Shown piece by piece: positions 10,667 to 17,281 of a stretch of DNA of 46,137 nt (position 1 is its first letter; the number at the start of each line of letters is the position of its first letter). Source of the stretch: a virus; the IMG/VR virus record IMGVR_UViG_3300042294_003123, positions 1-46,137 of that record, one strand, 5' to 3'. The notes under the pieces are model-generated. The model was not told the DNA's origin. It saw only the letters and a program-made list of their open reading frames with translations, and did not search any database. Made by a program: the position numbers and the translations under genes.

Positions 10667-10774
10667 CACCTTAAAACCGATTCGGGTTCGTGAACAAAGG
10701 AGGCCTGCGACTTGAAATATAGACAAATCACGTTAAATCTCCTCACACTAGGTGGTATCGGTGACCTAGTATTT
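10667..10774 (+). ncRNA. Structured RNA candidate R4 (about 108 nt)
   Basis: The gap between tRNA-Ser(TGA) and tRNA-Arg(TCT). AGGAG (10698-10702) can pair with CTCCT (10739-10743), and ACTAGGT (10747-10753) pairs perfectly with ACCTAGT (10764-10770). ACCGAT near 10676 could pair with ATCGGT near 10757 as an alternative. No closing stem as clear as in R2 or R3, so this is the weaker case. Confidence 0.4.
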
Positions 10775-10846
10775 GGTTCCATAGTTAAATGGATATAACA
10801 AGACTCTTCTAAAGTCTGGTTCGTGGTTCGATTCCACGTGGAACTA
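10775..10846 (+). tRNA. tRNA-Arg(TCT)
   Basis: Acceptor GGTTCCA/TGGAACT, anticodon stem AGACT/AGTCT with loop CTTCTAA, T-stem CGTGG/CCACG. Confidence 0.93.
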
Positions 10847-10853
10847 CAAAAAA

Positions 10854-10920
10854 GGATACTTACAGCAATTTTTAACTATCAAATTTGTAACTTGACTCAG
10901 TAAAAACAGTATCCTGTAAC
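10854..10920 (+). ncRNA. Tandem hairpin RNA A
   Basis: GGATACT (10854-10860) pairs with AGTATCC (10908-10914). The 5' strand is followed by TACAGCAATTTTTAAC and the 3' strand by TGTAAC. TTACAG next to the 5' strand is complementary to CTGTAA after the 3' strand, so a pseudoknot is possible. Elements B and C share the layout. It lies upstream of the Ro-like gene. Confidence 0.6.
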
Positions 10921-10927
10921 TTATTAA

Positions 10928-10990
10928 GGGCTTCTAACAGCAAATAAAAAATACTCAGACTGCAAATCCGATTAAAAAAACAGAAGCCCG
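10928..10990 (+). ncRNA. Tandem hairpin RNA B
   Basis: GGGCTTCT (10928-10935) pairs with AGAAGCCC (10982-10989), 8 bp with stem bases unlike A and C, followed by AACAGCAAAT and, before the 3' strand, an A-run; then GTAAA. It is the same architecture with a different stem, which argues for a conserved RNA structure. Confidence 0.6.
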
Positions 10991-11018
10991 TAAATTTTAA
11001 AAAAATTTTCAATATAAC

Positions 11019-11048
11019 TTGGTTATTTTGAAAAAAGTTATTATATTT
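11019..11048 (+). promoter_or_regulatory. Promoter between hairpin RNAs B and C
   Basis: TTGG 11019-11022, TATATT 11042-11047, spacer 19. It would transcribe hairpins C and D and the Ro-like gene as one unit. Confidence 0.7.
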
Positions 11049-11069
11049 ATAATATTAAGAAATTAAAAA

Positions 11070-11128
11070 GGATTCAGACAGCAATTTTCAACAATTTCAT
11101 TAGGACGAAAAAAACGGAATCCTGTAAC
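11070..11128 (+). ncRNA. Tandem hairpin RNA C
   Basis: GGATTC (11070-11075) pairs with GAATCC (11117-11122). ACAGCAATTTTCAAC after the 5' strand matches element A nearly base for base, as does TGTAACTTCTTGAGGG after the 3' strand. Confidence 0.6.
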
Positions 11129-11131
11129 TTC

Positions 11132-11255
11132 TTGAGGGAATGAGTACATCCAGCAATTATTATTACTTATACATAATAATTCGAAACTAACACCTCAGTC
11201 ATCGACTCCCCTAGCCGATGCCGTACTCAGTAGATCCCCTCAAACATTGGCTAGG
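11132..11255 (+). ncRNA. Four-helix RNA D upstream of the Ro-like gene
   Basis: TTGAGGG (11132-11138) pairs with CCCTCAA (11237-11243), TGAGTAC (11141-11147) with GTACTCA (11223-11229), AATTATTAT (11155-11163) with ATAATAATT (11173-11181), and CATCG (11200-11204) with CGATG (11216-11220). CCTAGCC in the last loop is complementary to GGCTAGG at 11249-11255, giving a pseudoknot or a switch. It contains CAGCAA at the position seen in hairpins A to C. It may be a larger relative of them or a 5' regulatory element of the gene 49 bases downstream. Confidence 0.65.
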
Positions 11256-11303
11256 TGCGGGTCATGACAGAGGCTTAACTTAAAATAAAAAAAAATAAAA
11301 GAT

Positions 11304-12680
11304 ATGAGTAATTTAATTAACGCAATGAGACAAAAAGATGCCTTAACTGCTAACGGCGCTTTGACTAACTCTACTTCGTTGAATGCGGTTGTAGACATGT
11401 TCTTTTTAGCAGGTGCTTCTCGTAGAATGTCAGAACAAGAAATCATTAATGTGTTTGTAAAAGCATATAATGAAGATCCTAACTTGGCTGTAAAATGTCT
11501 GTTTTGGGCTCGTGACGTTAGAGGTGGTGCTGGTGAACGTAGGTTCTTCCAAATCATCATGAAATATATTAGCGAAAACTACCCATCTGTTTTTGAATTT
11601 AATATTCGTTTAACTCCAGAATATGGTTATTGGAAAGATGTTTTTAATGTCTTAAATCCAAACAGAACTGTTTTAGATTGGATGTCAGAACAATTGAATG
11701 ATTCTAATAGTGGATTGATTGCTAAGTGGTTTCCACGTAGAGGTGTTTGGTTCTCTTCAATGCATAAACATTTGGGAATGACTCCAAAACAATTTCGTAA
11801 AATGATTGTGGAAAAAACTAAAGTTGTTGAAACTTCTATGTGTAATAAAGAATGGGATGCTATCGAGTATTCTAAAATTCCTTCACAAGCTTTTCAAAAA
11901 TACAAAAGAGCATTTTCAAGAAATGATGAATCTAGGTTCAAAGATTTTATAAGTGCTGTTGTAAAAGGTGAAGCTAAAGTTAATTCAGGAACTTTATTTC
12001 CATATCAATTATATCAATCTTACATTAGAGGACTAGATAAAAATTCAGTGCTTGCACAATGGATTAATCTACCTGATTATGTAGGTGAGGGATCATTTTT
12101 ACCAGTTTGTGATGTTTCTGGTTCAATGAATGGTTTACCAATGGAAATATCTGTTTCTTTAGGTGTATACTTGTCAGAAAGAAATAAATCAGCATTTAAA
12201 GATGCCTTTATTACCTTCTCAGAATCTCCAAGATTACAATATTTAAAAGGTAATGTAGTTGAAAGATTTAGTCAATTAGCTAATGCTGATTGGGGTATGA
12301 GTACTAATTTACAATCTGTATTTGATCTAGTATTAAATAAAGCAATTGAAAATAGATTAGCTCAATCCGATTTGCCAGAAACTATTTTGATTATTTCTGA
12401 TATGGAATTTAATTATGCTTGTGGAAATAAAACTAATTTTGAAGTAATTCAAGATAAGTTTGAAGCCGCTGGTTATAAAATGCCAAAATTAGCTTTTTGG
12501 AATGTAAATGGAAGAGAAGGTAACGTACCAGTATCCGCAAATACTAAAGATGTTGCCTTAATTTCAGGAGCTTCACCATCAATCGTTAAAAACGTTTTGT
12601 CAGGTAAAGATTTTACTCCAAAAGGTATCATGTTGGAAACTCTATTGAGTGAAAGATATGAAAAAATTATGGCTCTTTAA
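11304..12680 (+). CDS. Ro60-like protein (DUF2828, TROVE-like plus vWA)
   Basis: A 458-residue protein with an N-terminal helical-repeat region (about 1-250) that includes the ARDVRGGAGERR segment typical of DUF2828, and a C-terminal von Willebrand A domain with an intact metal site: Asp270-Val-Ser272-Gly-Ser274, Thr334 and Asp366. This order is that of Ro60/TROVE proteins, ring-shaped RNA chaperones that bind misfolded RNA ends and Y RNAs. Placement at the end of a tRNA and ncRNA island, behind four structured RNAs, fits an RNA-handling role (inference). The leader is A-rich without a Shine-Dalgarno. The stop codon lies in the loop of a terminator just before tRNA-Met. Confidence 0.8.
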   Translation: MSNLINAMRQKDALTANGALTNSTSLNAVVDMFFLAGASRRMSEQEIINVFVKAYNEDPNLAVKCLFWARDVRGGAGERRFFQIIMKYISENYPSVFEFNIRLTPEYGYWKDVFNVLNPNRTVLDWMSEQLNDSNSGLIAKWFPRRGVWFSSMHKHLGMTPKQFRKMIVEKTKVVETSMCNKEWDAIEYSKIPSQAFQKYKRAFSRNDESRFKDFISAVVKGEAKVNSGTLFPYQLYQSYIRGLDKNSVLAQWINLPDYVGEGSFLPVCDVSGSMNGLPMEISVSLGVYLSERNKSAFKDAFITFSESPRLQYLKGNVVERFSQLANADWGMSTNLQSVFDLVLNKAIENRLAQSDLPETILIISDMEFNYACGNKTNFEVIQDKFEAAGYKMPKLAFWNVNGREGNVPVSANTKDVALISGASPSIVKNVLSGKDFTPKGIMLETLLSERYEKIMAL

Positions 12681-12694
12681 TTAGAGTCATTTTT
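12669..12694 (+). terminator. Hairpin enclosing the stop codon, before tRNA-Met
   Basis: ATGGCTCT (12669-12676) pairs with AGAGTCAT (12683-12690), 8 bp with one G-U pair, followed by four T that abut tRNA-Met. The TAA is in the loop. Confidence 0.65.
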
Positions 12695-12768
12695 GGACCC
12701 TTAGCTCAGTTGGTTAGAGCAGCTCACTCATAATGAGAAGGTCACAGGTTCAAGTCCTGTATGGTCCA
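12695..12768 (+). tRNA. tRNA-Met(CAT), elongator-like
   Basis: Acceptor GGACCCT/ATGGTCC with one mismatch, anticodon stem GCTCA/TGAGA with loop CTCATAA, T-loop TTCAAGT. The AGAGC...CTCATAATGAG context resembles elongator tRNA-Met. Confidence 0.9.
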
Positions 12769-12774
12769 CAAAAG

Positions 12775-12788
12775 GGGTTCTTTGACAT
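12775..12788 (+). promoter_or_regulatory. boxA-like site 3
   Basis: GGGTTCTTTGACAT shares the GTTCTTTGACAT core with the sites at 8109 and 9663. GGGTTCTTTGAC is complementary (12 bp, one G-U) to GTCAAAGAATCC at 13129-13140 downstream of the next gene. Confidence 0.5.
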
Positions 12789-12816
12789 ATTAAAATTAAA
12801 AAAGGAGAAACAAATT

Positions 12817-13119
12817 ATGGTATTAAATTCATTTATTTTAGGTATGCTTACAGTGGTAGCTGTGATTGTAGTTGCAGTTATCGTTAGAGGTATGGTTAAG
12901 ATTACACAATTAGAGAAACAGTTGAAAGACACTCAAGAAAGTATTGAATGGAGAGACAGGAACAATTCAGATATGAATCGTGATATACATGAAAGGTTAT
13001 CAAGAATGGAAGAACATGCTTATCGTCACATGGAGGAACTTAAAAAAGAGTTAATGAGTCATTGTGATTCTAGAGTAGACAAGCTTCAGTCTAAGTCAAA
13101 GGAGGCACAAGTAAAATAA
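12817..13119 (+). CDS. Membrane-anchored coiled-coil protein (100 aa)
   Basis: A 100-residue protein with one N-terminal transmembrane helix (about residues 4-25, Val/Ile-rich) and a charged coiled coil to the end, probably facing the cytoplasm. The start at 12817 is chosen because AAGGAG lies 12 bases upstream, one of very few Shine-Dalgarno sites in the window; the frame further upstream runs through tRNA-Met. Function unknown; a spanin-like or membrane-organising role is possible. It is flanked by a boxA-like site and its complement, and ends before a strong terminator. Confidence 0.7.
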   Translation: MVLNSFILGMLTVVAVIVVAVIVRGMVKITQLEKQLKDTQESIEWRDRNNSDMNRDIHERLSRMEEHAYRHMEELKKELMSHCDSRVDKLQSKSKEAQVK

Positions 13120-13151
13120 GTTAAACCCGTCAAAGAATCCTTTTTAAATAG

Positions 13152-13181
13152 CCCATCAATTAATTTTGGTGGGTTTTTTTT
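13152..13181 (+). terminator. Intrinsic terminator
   Basis: CCCATCAA (13152-13159) pairs with TTGGTGGG (13166-13173), followed by eight T. It closes the RNA island and the 12817 gene. Confidence 0.88.
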
Positions 13182-13260
13182 ATATATTATTTTTTAGATT
13201 TTTTTTATATGTATAAATAAAGTTGTTTCAATTAGTTTTTTATTGTTAAAATTAAAAAGT

Positions 13261-14388
13261 ATGAAACATTTATCTAAAGAAGAGCTACTAAGTAGACTTG
13301 AAGCAATTAATAAAAGCAATGCTATTATTTACTTTGATTTAACAGGAGTCATTTTAGGGGTAAACGATATCTTTTTAAAAGCAATGGGCTATGAAAAAGA
13401 TGAACATAAAGAACTTATAGGTAAACATCATAGCTTATTTGTTTGTGAAGATTATGCAAGATCTTTGGAATATGAAAAGTTTTGGGATATCTTAAGAAGT
13501 GGAAAACATTATGAAGGTGAGTTTGAAAGAAGAAAAAAAGATGGTAGTCTTATAAATTTACAAGCAACCTACAATCCTATTTATGATGAATCAGGTACGC
13601 TTACTAAAATAATGAAAATTGCTACTGATATTACTGAAATAGTTAATAGTAAAAATCAAATGGAAGCTGTAAATAGAAGCTCAGCAACTATAAGATTCGA
13701 TATTAATGGTTTTATTTTAGATGCTAATTCTATTTTTTTAGAAACAATGGGGTATAAAGCAAATGAGAAAAACCAAGTTATAGGCAAACATCATAGTATC
13801 TTTATATCTTATGATTATTCAAAATCTGATGAATATTTAAAATTTTGGACGGATTTAAAGACTGGTAAAATATTTAATGGAATATTTGAACGAAAAAAAG
13901 TAGATGGTTCAGCTGTATACTTACAAGCAAGTTATAATCCTATATTTGACAGTAAAGGAAATGTTACTAGTATAATTAAAATTGCTATTGATGTTACTGA
14001 AGCTACTAAAAATAAAAAAGCAATTAAAGAACTTACAGATAATTTACAGATTGAATTACATAATTCTGAAAAACTTAAAAATGCTCTTGAAATAGAAAGA
14101 AATGCTGCAGTTGAAGATTTAGATGCTACATTAAAAAAGAGTCAAAACGAGTTAATTAAAACAATTGTAAAGTCTGCTCTATTTGTAATTATGAGTGTAG
14201 GATTTATTACAACAATCATGTATTCTTTTGCTATTCTTTCCGATAAAGATACTCAAATAATTGGTTCTACTTGGAGTAATATGTTTAGTGTATTATTAAC
14301 AAATGCTTTTTCAATAGTTGGTACAATTATGGGTATTAAGTATGCTACACAAGACAATGATAAAACAAAAACAACAAAACAACTATAA
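13261..14388 (+). CDS. Membrane protein with two PAS domains
   Basis: A 375-residue protein starting at ATG 13261 (a TTG at 13243 is less likely). Residues about 12-130 and 135-250 are two homologous PAS domains, each with a GKHHS segment, an FERRKKDGS-type hairpin, a YNPI(Y/F)D strand and a final I-A-(T/I)-D-(I/V)-T-E linker. A coiled coil follows to about 300, then two transmembrane helices (about 300-322 and 333-358) and a short basic tail. PAS domains sense ligands, redox or light and usually drive a kinase or methyl-accepting output; no output domain is present. It lies next to the holin and endolysin genes, so a lysis-timing sensor is possible (inference). Confidence 0.8.
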   Translation: MKHLSKEELLSRLEAINKSNAIIYFDLTGVILGVNDIFLKAMGYEKDEHKELIGKHHSLFVCEDYARSLEYEKFWDILRSGKHYEGEFERRKKDGSLINLQATYNPIYDESGTLTKIMKIATDITEIVNSKNQMEAVNRSSATIRFDINGFILDANSIFLETMGYKANEKNQVIGKHHSIFISYDYSKSDEYLKFWTDLKTGKIFNGIFERKKVDGSAVYLQASYNPIFDSKGNVTSIIKIAIDVTEATKNKKAIKELTDNLQIELHNSEKLKNALEIERNAAVEDLDATLKKSQNELIKTIVKSALFVIMSVGFITTIMYSFAILSDKDTQIIGSTWSNMFSVLLTNAFSIVGTIMGIKYATQDNDKTKTTKQL

Positions 14389-14389
14389 T

Positions 14390-14662
14390 ATGAAAAATTT
14401 CTTTAAACAATTATTCGACGACAACAACACAATTAATGAAAAAGCCGTAGTAGGTTTTATTGCTTTTTTATGCTTGGTTTTAGCTTTACTTGTTGACCTA
14501 GTTACAGGTTATATGGGTAATGCTTTGGTAATTAACGAATTTATTTTTGATGGATTTATGATAATCATTTTAGGTTCATTCGGTATCGCTTCAGTTGATA
14601 AATGGATGAATATAAAAAATGGTAAGAAAAACGAGGACGAGGAAGGTTCTATAGAAGAATAA
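14390..14662 (+). CDS. Putative holin (two transmembrane helices)
   Basis: A 90-residue protein, ATG one base after the PAS gene stop. It has two hydrophobic helices (about residues 18-42 and 50-70) joined by a short loop, and a highly charged C-terminal tail (KNGKKNEDEEGS). Size, topology and position right before the endolysin fit a holin. The frame could be extended upstream into the PAS gene, which I reject. After its stop another frame stays open for 21 codons without a start, possibly a former C-terminal extension. Confidence 0.6.
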   Translation: MKNFFKQLFDDNNTINEKAVVGFIAFLCLVLALLVDLVTGYMGNALVINEFIFDGFMIIILGSFGIASVDKWMNIKNGKKNEDEEGSIEE

Positions 14663-14728
14663 TGAAGTCTACGTTACTAGATTAAATACAATTTTAGAAA
14701 AAATAGATAAACATAAAGATAAATAAAT

Positions 14729-15436
14729 ATGCTATTAAAAAATGGTTCAAACGGTGAAGACGTTAAAAAATTACAAGCTAAATTAGGTTTAGCTGCTGAT
14801 GGGATTTTTGGTCCTGGTACAGAAAAAAAAGTAAAAGAATGGCAAGCTGCGAATGGTTTAACAGCAGATGGTATTGTAGGAGCTGGAACTTGGGGTAAAA
14901 TGTTTCCCTTAGTGATACCAGAATCACCTTTTAAATTACAAAATTTAGTAGGTCATATTCCAAATGATGTTATTATTCAAATTCCAGATACTGCTGCTAA
15001 GTTCAATATTACTAATACTCTAAGATTAACTCACTTTTTAGCTCAATGTGCTCATGAATCAGGAAACTGGAGATATAGAACTGAATTAGCATCAGGAGCT
15101 GCTTATGAAGGTAGAAAAGATTTAGGTAATACTCAACCTGGGGATGGGGTTAAGTTTAAAGGAAGAGGATATATCCAATTAACAGGAAGAGCTAACTATA
15201 AATCATTTTCTAATTTTGTAGGAGTAGATTGTGTTGCTAACCCAGAATTAGTTGCTACTACATATCCTATGATGTCGGCTGCTTTCTTCTTTAATTCAAA
15301 TAAACTTTGGACTATTTGTGATAGAGGAGCTACGGATGATATCATTACTTTAGTAACAAGAAGAGTAAATGGTGGTACAAATGGTTTAGCAGACAGATTA
15401 AAGCATTTTAAAGAATATTATCCGTTATTAGCATAA
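14729..15436 (+). CDS. Endolysin: peptidoglycan-binding domain plus GH19-type lysozyme
   Basis: A 235-residue cell-wall hydrolase. Residues about 3-58 form a PG_binding_1 domain with two repeats (NGEDVKKLQ, LAADGIFGPGT, GLTADGIVGAGTWGKM). Residues about 75-235 are a glycoside hydrolase family 19-like domain with the catalytic-type Glu110 in CAHESG, and a KFKGRGYIQLTGRANY segment at about 142-157. It would cleave the peptidoglycan sugar backbone at lysis after holin opening. There is no signal peptide, which fits holin dependence. The holin and the PAS membrane protein lie directly upstream. Confidence 0.9.
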   Translation: MLLKNGSNGEDVKKLQAKLGLAADGIFGPGTEKKVKEWQAANGLTADGIVGAGTWGKMFPLVIPESPFKLQNLVGHIPNDVIIQIPDTAAKFNITNTLRLTHFLAQCAHESGNWRYRTELASGAAYEGRKDLGNTQPGDGVKFKGRGYIQLTGRANYKSFSNFVGVDCVANPELVATTYPMMSAAFFFNSNKLWTICDRGATDDIITLVTRRVNGGTNGLADRLKHFKEYYPLLA

Positions 15437-15480
15437 CTTGTTAATTTCGACACGATCCGCGAATATTCCGAGGTCGTTTA

Positions 15481-15516
15481 ATATAGGCGCTATATAAAAG
15501 TTTATGGCGCCTATAT
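15481..15516. terminator. Perfect 10-bp inverted repeat after the endolysin gene
   Basis: ATATAGGCGC (15481-15490) pairs with GCGCCTATAT (15507-15516) with a 16-base loop. It has no T-run, so it may be a terminator, a 3'-end stabiliser or an operator; the next gene starts 10 bases later. Confidence 0.5.
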
Positions 15517-15525
15517 GTATTGATA

Positions 15526-15966
15526 GTGGACATTAAGAAAATATTTGGATTATTTGAGGAACCTCAAGAGAACAATAAAGAAATATCTCGTGAGGAATAT
15601 AATCAACTTGTAGATAACTACAAGAAACATCCTTTATACTGGGTTGGGATGTTTAAAAAACTTATCTATAATCATAATATATTTAATACTCAGATACTCA
15701 AATTTTTTGAACAATTAGATGAAGGATTAGATAAAGTAGATATAGATAAAGCCGGGGAATATGTAGTGTTTACTAAAGCTTGGGATTATATTAAAAAAGT
15801 CAATCCAGAGGATAAAAAACATCAAGAGGCACTTTTTCATTTTACAGATGATTATTTAAAAACAGCTTTAGAATTATCAATAAATTATTTTCAGGAACAA
15901 GAAGAATATGAAAAATGTGCACATCTTAAGAAAAATTTAGAGTTTGTAAAACTTCTTTTAACTTAA
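15526..15966 (+). CDS. Hypothetical protein with a UVR-like C-terminus
   Basis: About 146 residues. No ATG is available near the frame start; GTG 15526 is my choice and TTG 15520 is the alternative. The protein is helical and Lys/Glu-rich. The last 20 residues (EEYEKCAHLKKNLEFV) resemble the helical hairpin of UvrB/UvrC (UVR) motifs, which mediates protein-protein contact, but this is a weak match. It is the first gene after the lysis block; function unknown. Confidence 0.6.
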   Translation: MDIKKIFGLFEEPQENNKEISREEYNQLVDNYKKHPLYWVGMFKKLIYNHNIFNTQILKFFEQLDEGLDKVDIDKAGEYVVFTKAWDYIKKVNPEDKKHQEALFHFTDDYLKTALELSINYFQEQEEYEKCAHLKKNLEFVKLLLT

Positions 15967-16022
15967 GCTTGGAGTGATTTGAGTTTAACATTATATTCCA
16001 ACCACAGGGTAAAAAAGAAAAT

Positions 16023-16217
16023 ATGAAAAATAGAGAAATAATAATGAGAAGAATGGAAAGAGTAGAAGGGGGAATTGAGAAATTACAATTAGCGTTGCGA
16101 CAGGGTAATTGGACAGCCGTAGATGAAATTCTCCAAGAAATGAGAGAAAATCTTGGTGATGCTAAAGCATTTGTACAACAAGAACCTTTAGGTCCTGGTG
16201 AAATTAATCAATATTAA
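16023..16217 (+). CDS. Small helical hypothetical protein (64 aa)
   Basis: A 64-residue protein, mostly one long amphipathic helix (MRRMERVEGGIEKLQLALRQ) and a Gly/Pro tail. It starts at an ATG in an A-rich context and ends three bases before the HD-domain gene, with which it is probably co-expressed. No family recognised. Confidence 0.65.
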   Translation: MKNREIIMRRMERVEGGIEKLQLALRQGNWTAVDEILQEMRENLGDAKAFVQQEPLGPGEINQY

Positions 16218-16220
16218 TAT

Positions 16221-17006
16221 ATGAATCTTACTGCTGAAGAAATTTCCAAAAATTGGTTACGTTTAATGGGTTTTATTGAGGATCATATTTCTGAACCTCG
16301 TAAAACTAAATTAATGGAATTTTATGAAAAATATAGTGAGCGTTTAATGTTAATGCCTGCTGCTCATAAAAAAGAATACCATAATGCTTTTCCCGGAGGT
16401 TATGTAGAACATGTTAATCGTGTTATTACTTGTGCTCTTCATTTACATGAATTATGGGCTACAATGGGTGCTGATACTACTACTTATACAAAAGAAGAGT
16501 TGGTATTTTCGGCTCTTAATCATGATTTAGGTAAAATGGGGTCCGAAGAAGAGGAATCATATATTCCTCAGACTGATAATTGGAGGAAAGAAAAACTTGG
16601 TGAAGATTATATGTTTAACACTAAAGTTCCATTTGCTTCTGTTCCCGATAGAGGATTATTCCTACTCCAGTCTCATGGTATTCAGTACACATTTAATGAA
16701 ATGATTACTATTCAGACTCATGATGGTTTATATGATGAGGGTAATAAAAAATATCTTATGGCTTTTATGCCCGAGCAAAAACCACGTACTTCTCTCCCCT
16801 ACATAGTACATCAGGCCGATTTAATGGCTGCTCGTATTGAGTTTGAAAGAGAATGGTTACCAAAATTACAGGGTAGCTTGGAGACTAAAAAGAAATCATT
16901 TATATTGGATAGTAAGAAATCAGCTCCTGTAACTTCAGCTACCAAAACCAAAGCATTAGGTAGTGTAAAAAGTGAAGGGCTTAAAAACCTATTAGATAAT
17001 TTATGA
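16221..17006 (+). CDS. HD-domain phosphohydrolase
   Basis: A 261-residue protein with an HD-superfamily metal site: His64 in GGYVEHVNRV, the His101-Asp102 doublet in ALNHDLGKMG, and further His/Asp downstream (QTHDGLYDE, HQADLMAAR). HD proteins hydrolyse nucleotides or cyclic nucleotides; which substrate applies here cannot be told. The C-terminal 50 residues are Ser/Lys-rich and probably flexible. Related proteins occur next to late-transcription genes in other T4-like phages. It overlaps the next start by four bases (ATGA), so the block 16023-17988 is a tightly coupled operon. Confidence 0.8.
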   Translation: MNLTAEEISKNWLRLMGFIEDHISEPRKTKLMEFYEKYSERLMLMPAAHKKEYHNAFPGGYVEHVNRVITCALHLHELWATMGADTTTYTKEELVFSALNHDLGKMGSEEEESYIPQTDNWRKEKLGEDYMFNTKVPFASVPDRGLFLLQSHGIQYTFNEMITIQTHDGLYDEGNKKYLMAFMPEQKPRTSLPYIVHQADLMAARIEFEREWLPKLQGSLETKKKSFILDSKKSAPVTSATKTKALGSVKSEGLKNLLDNL

Positions 17007-17281
17007 TATTAACAATTATTATTCTTTCAATATTGGTCGTAGTCCTTGGATTTACGACCTTTAACCTCTTACGTAAAAACGAAAAACAAGAAGATATTTT
17101 AGCAGGATATATGTCTTATCTCAATAAAATCTCAGATACCATTGAGGTAGCAGATAAAAAATTAAAAGAAGTAGATCATAGGGGTTCATTCAAATCGGAC
17201 GATGAGGTAGGTTTTGTTTTTGAACAAATTAAAAGTATTCAAACTATTTTGAACGCCTTTATTATTAAGGAAATCAAATAA
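17003..17281 (+). CDS. Small membrane protein with coiled coil (92 aa)
   Basis: A 92-residue protein with an N-terminal transmembrane helix (about residues 2-22, Ile/Leu/Val-rich) and a charged helical remainder. It overlaps the HD gene at its start and shares one base with the sigma-factor gene at its end. It may tether a partner to the membrane. Function unknown. Confidence 0.65.
   Translation: MILTIIILSILVVVLGFTTFNLLRKNEKQEDILAGYMSYLNKISDTIEVADKKLKEVDHRGSFKSDDEVGFVFEQIKSIQTILNAFIIKEIK

Noticed and set aside
10854-11128. CRISPR array
   Set aside because: The repeated units have different stem sequences and only short shared blocks, with no identical repeats or even-sized spacers; the pattern is of structured RNA.
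12733-12816. Longer N-terminus for the 12817 gene
   Set aside because: It would translate part of tRNA-Met; the AAGGAG site supports 12817.
13167-13188. TTGG and TATATT near the 13152 terminator
   Set aside because: The spacer is only 13 bases, unlike the constant 19 of the other promoters, and TTGG is part of the terminator stem.
13212-13219. T4-type late promoter TATAAATA before the PAS gene
   Set aside because: One isolated copy in very AT-rich sequence; the recurring late-side element here is TATTTATAA, so I do not list it as a promoter.
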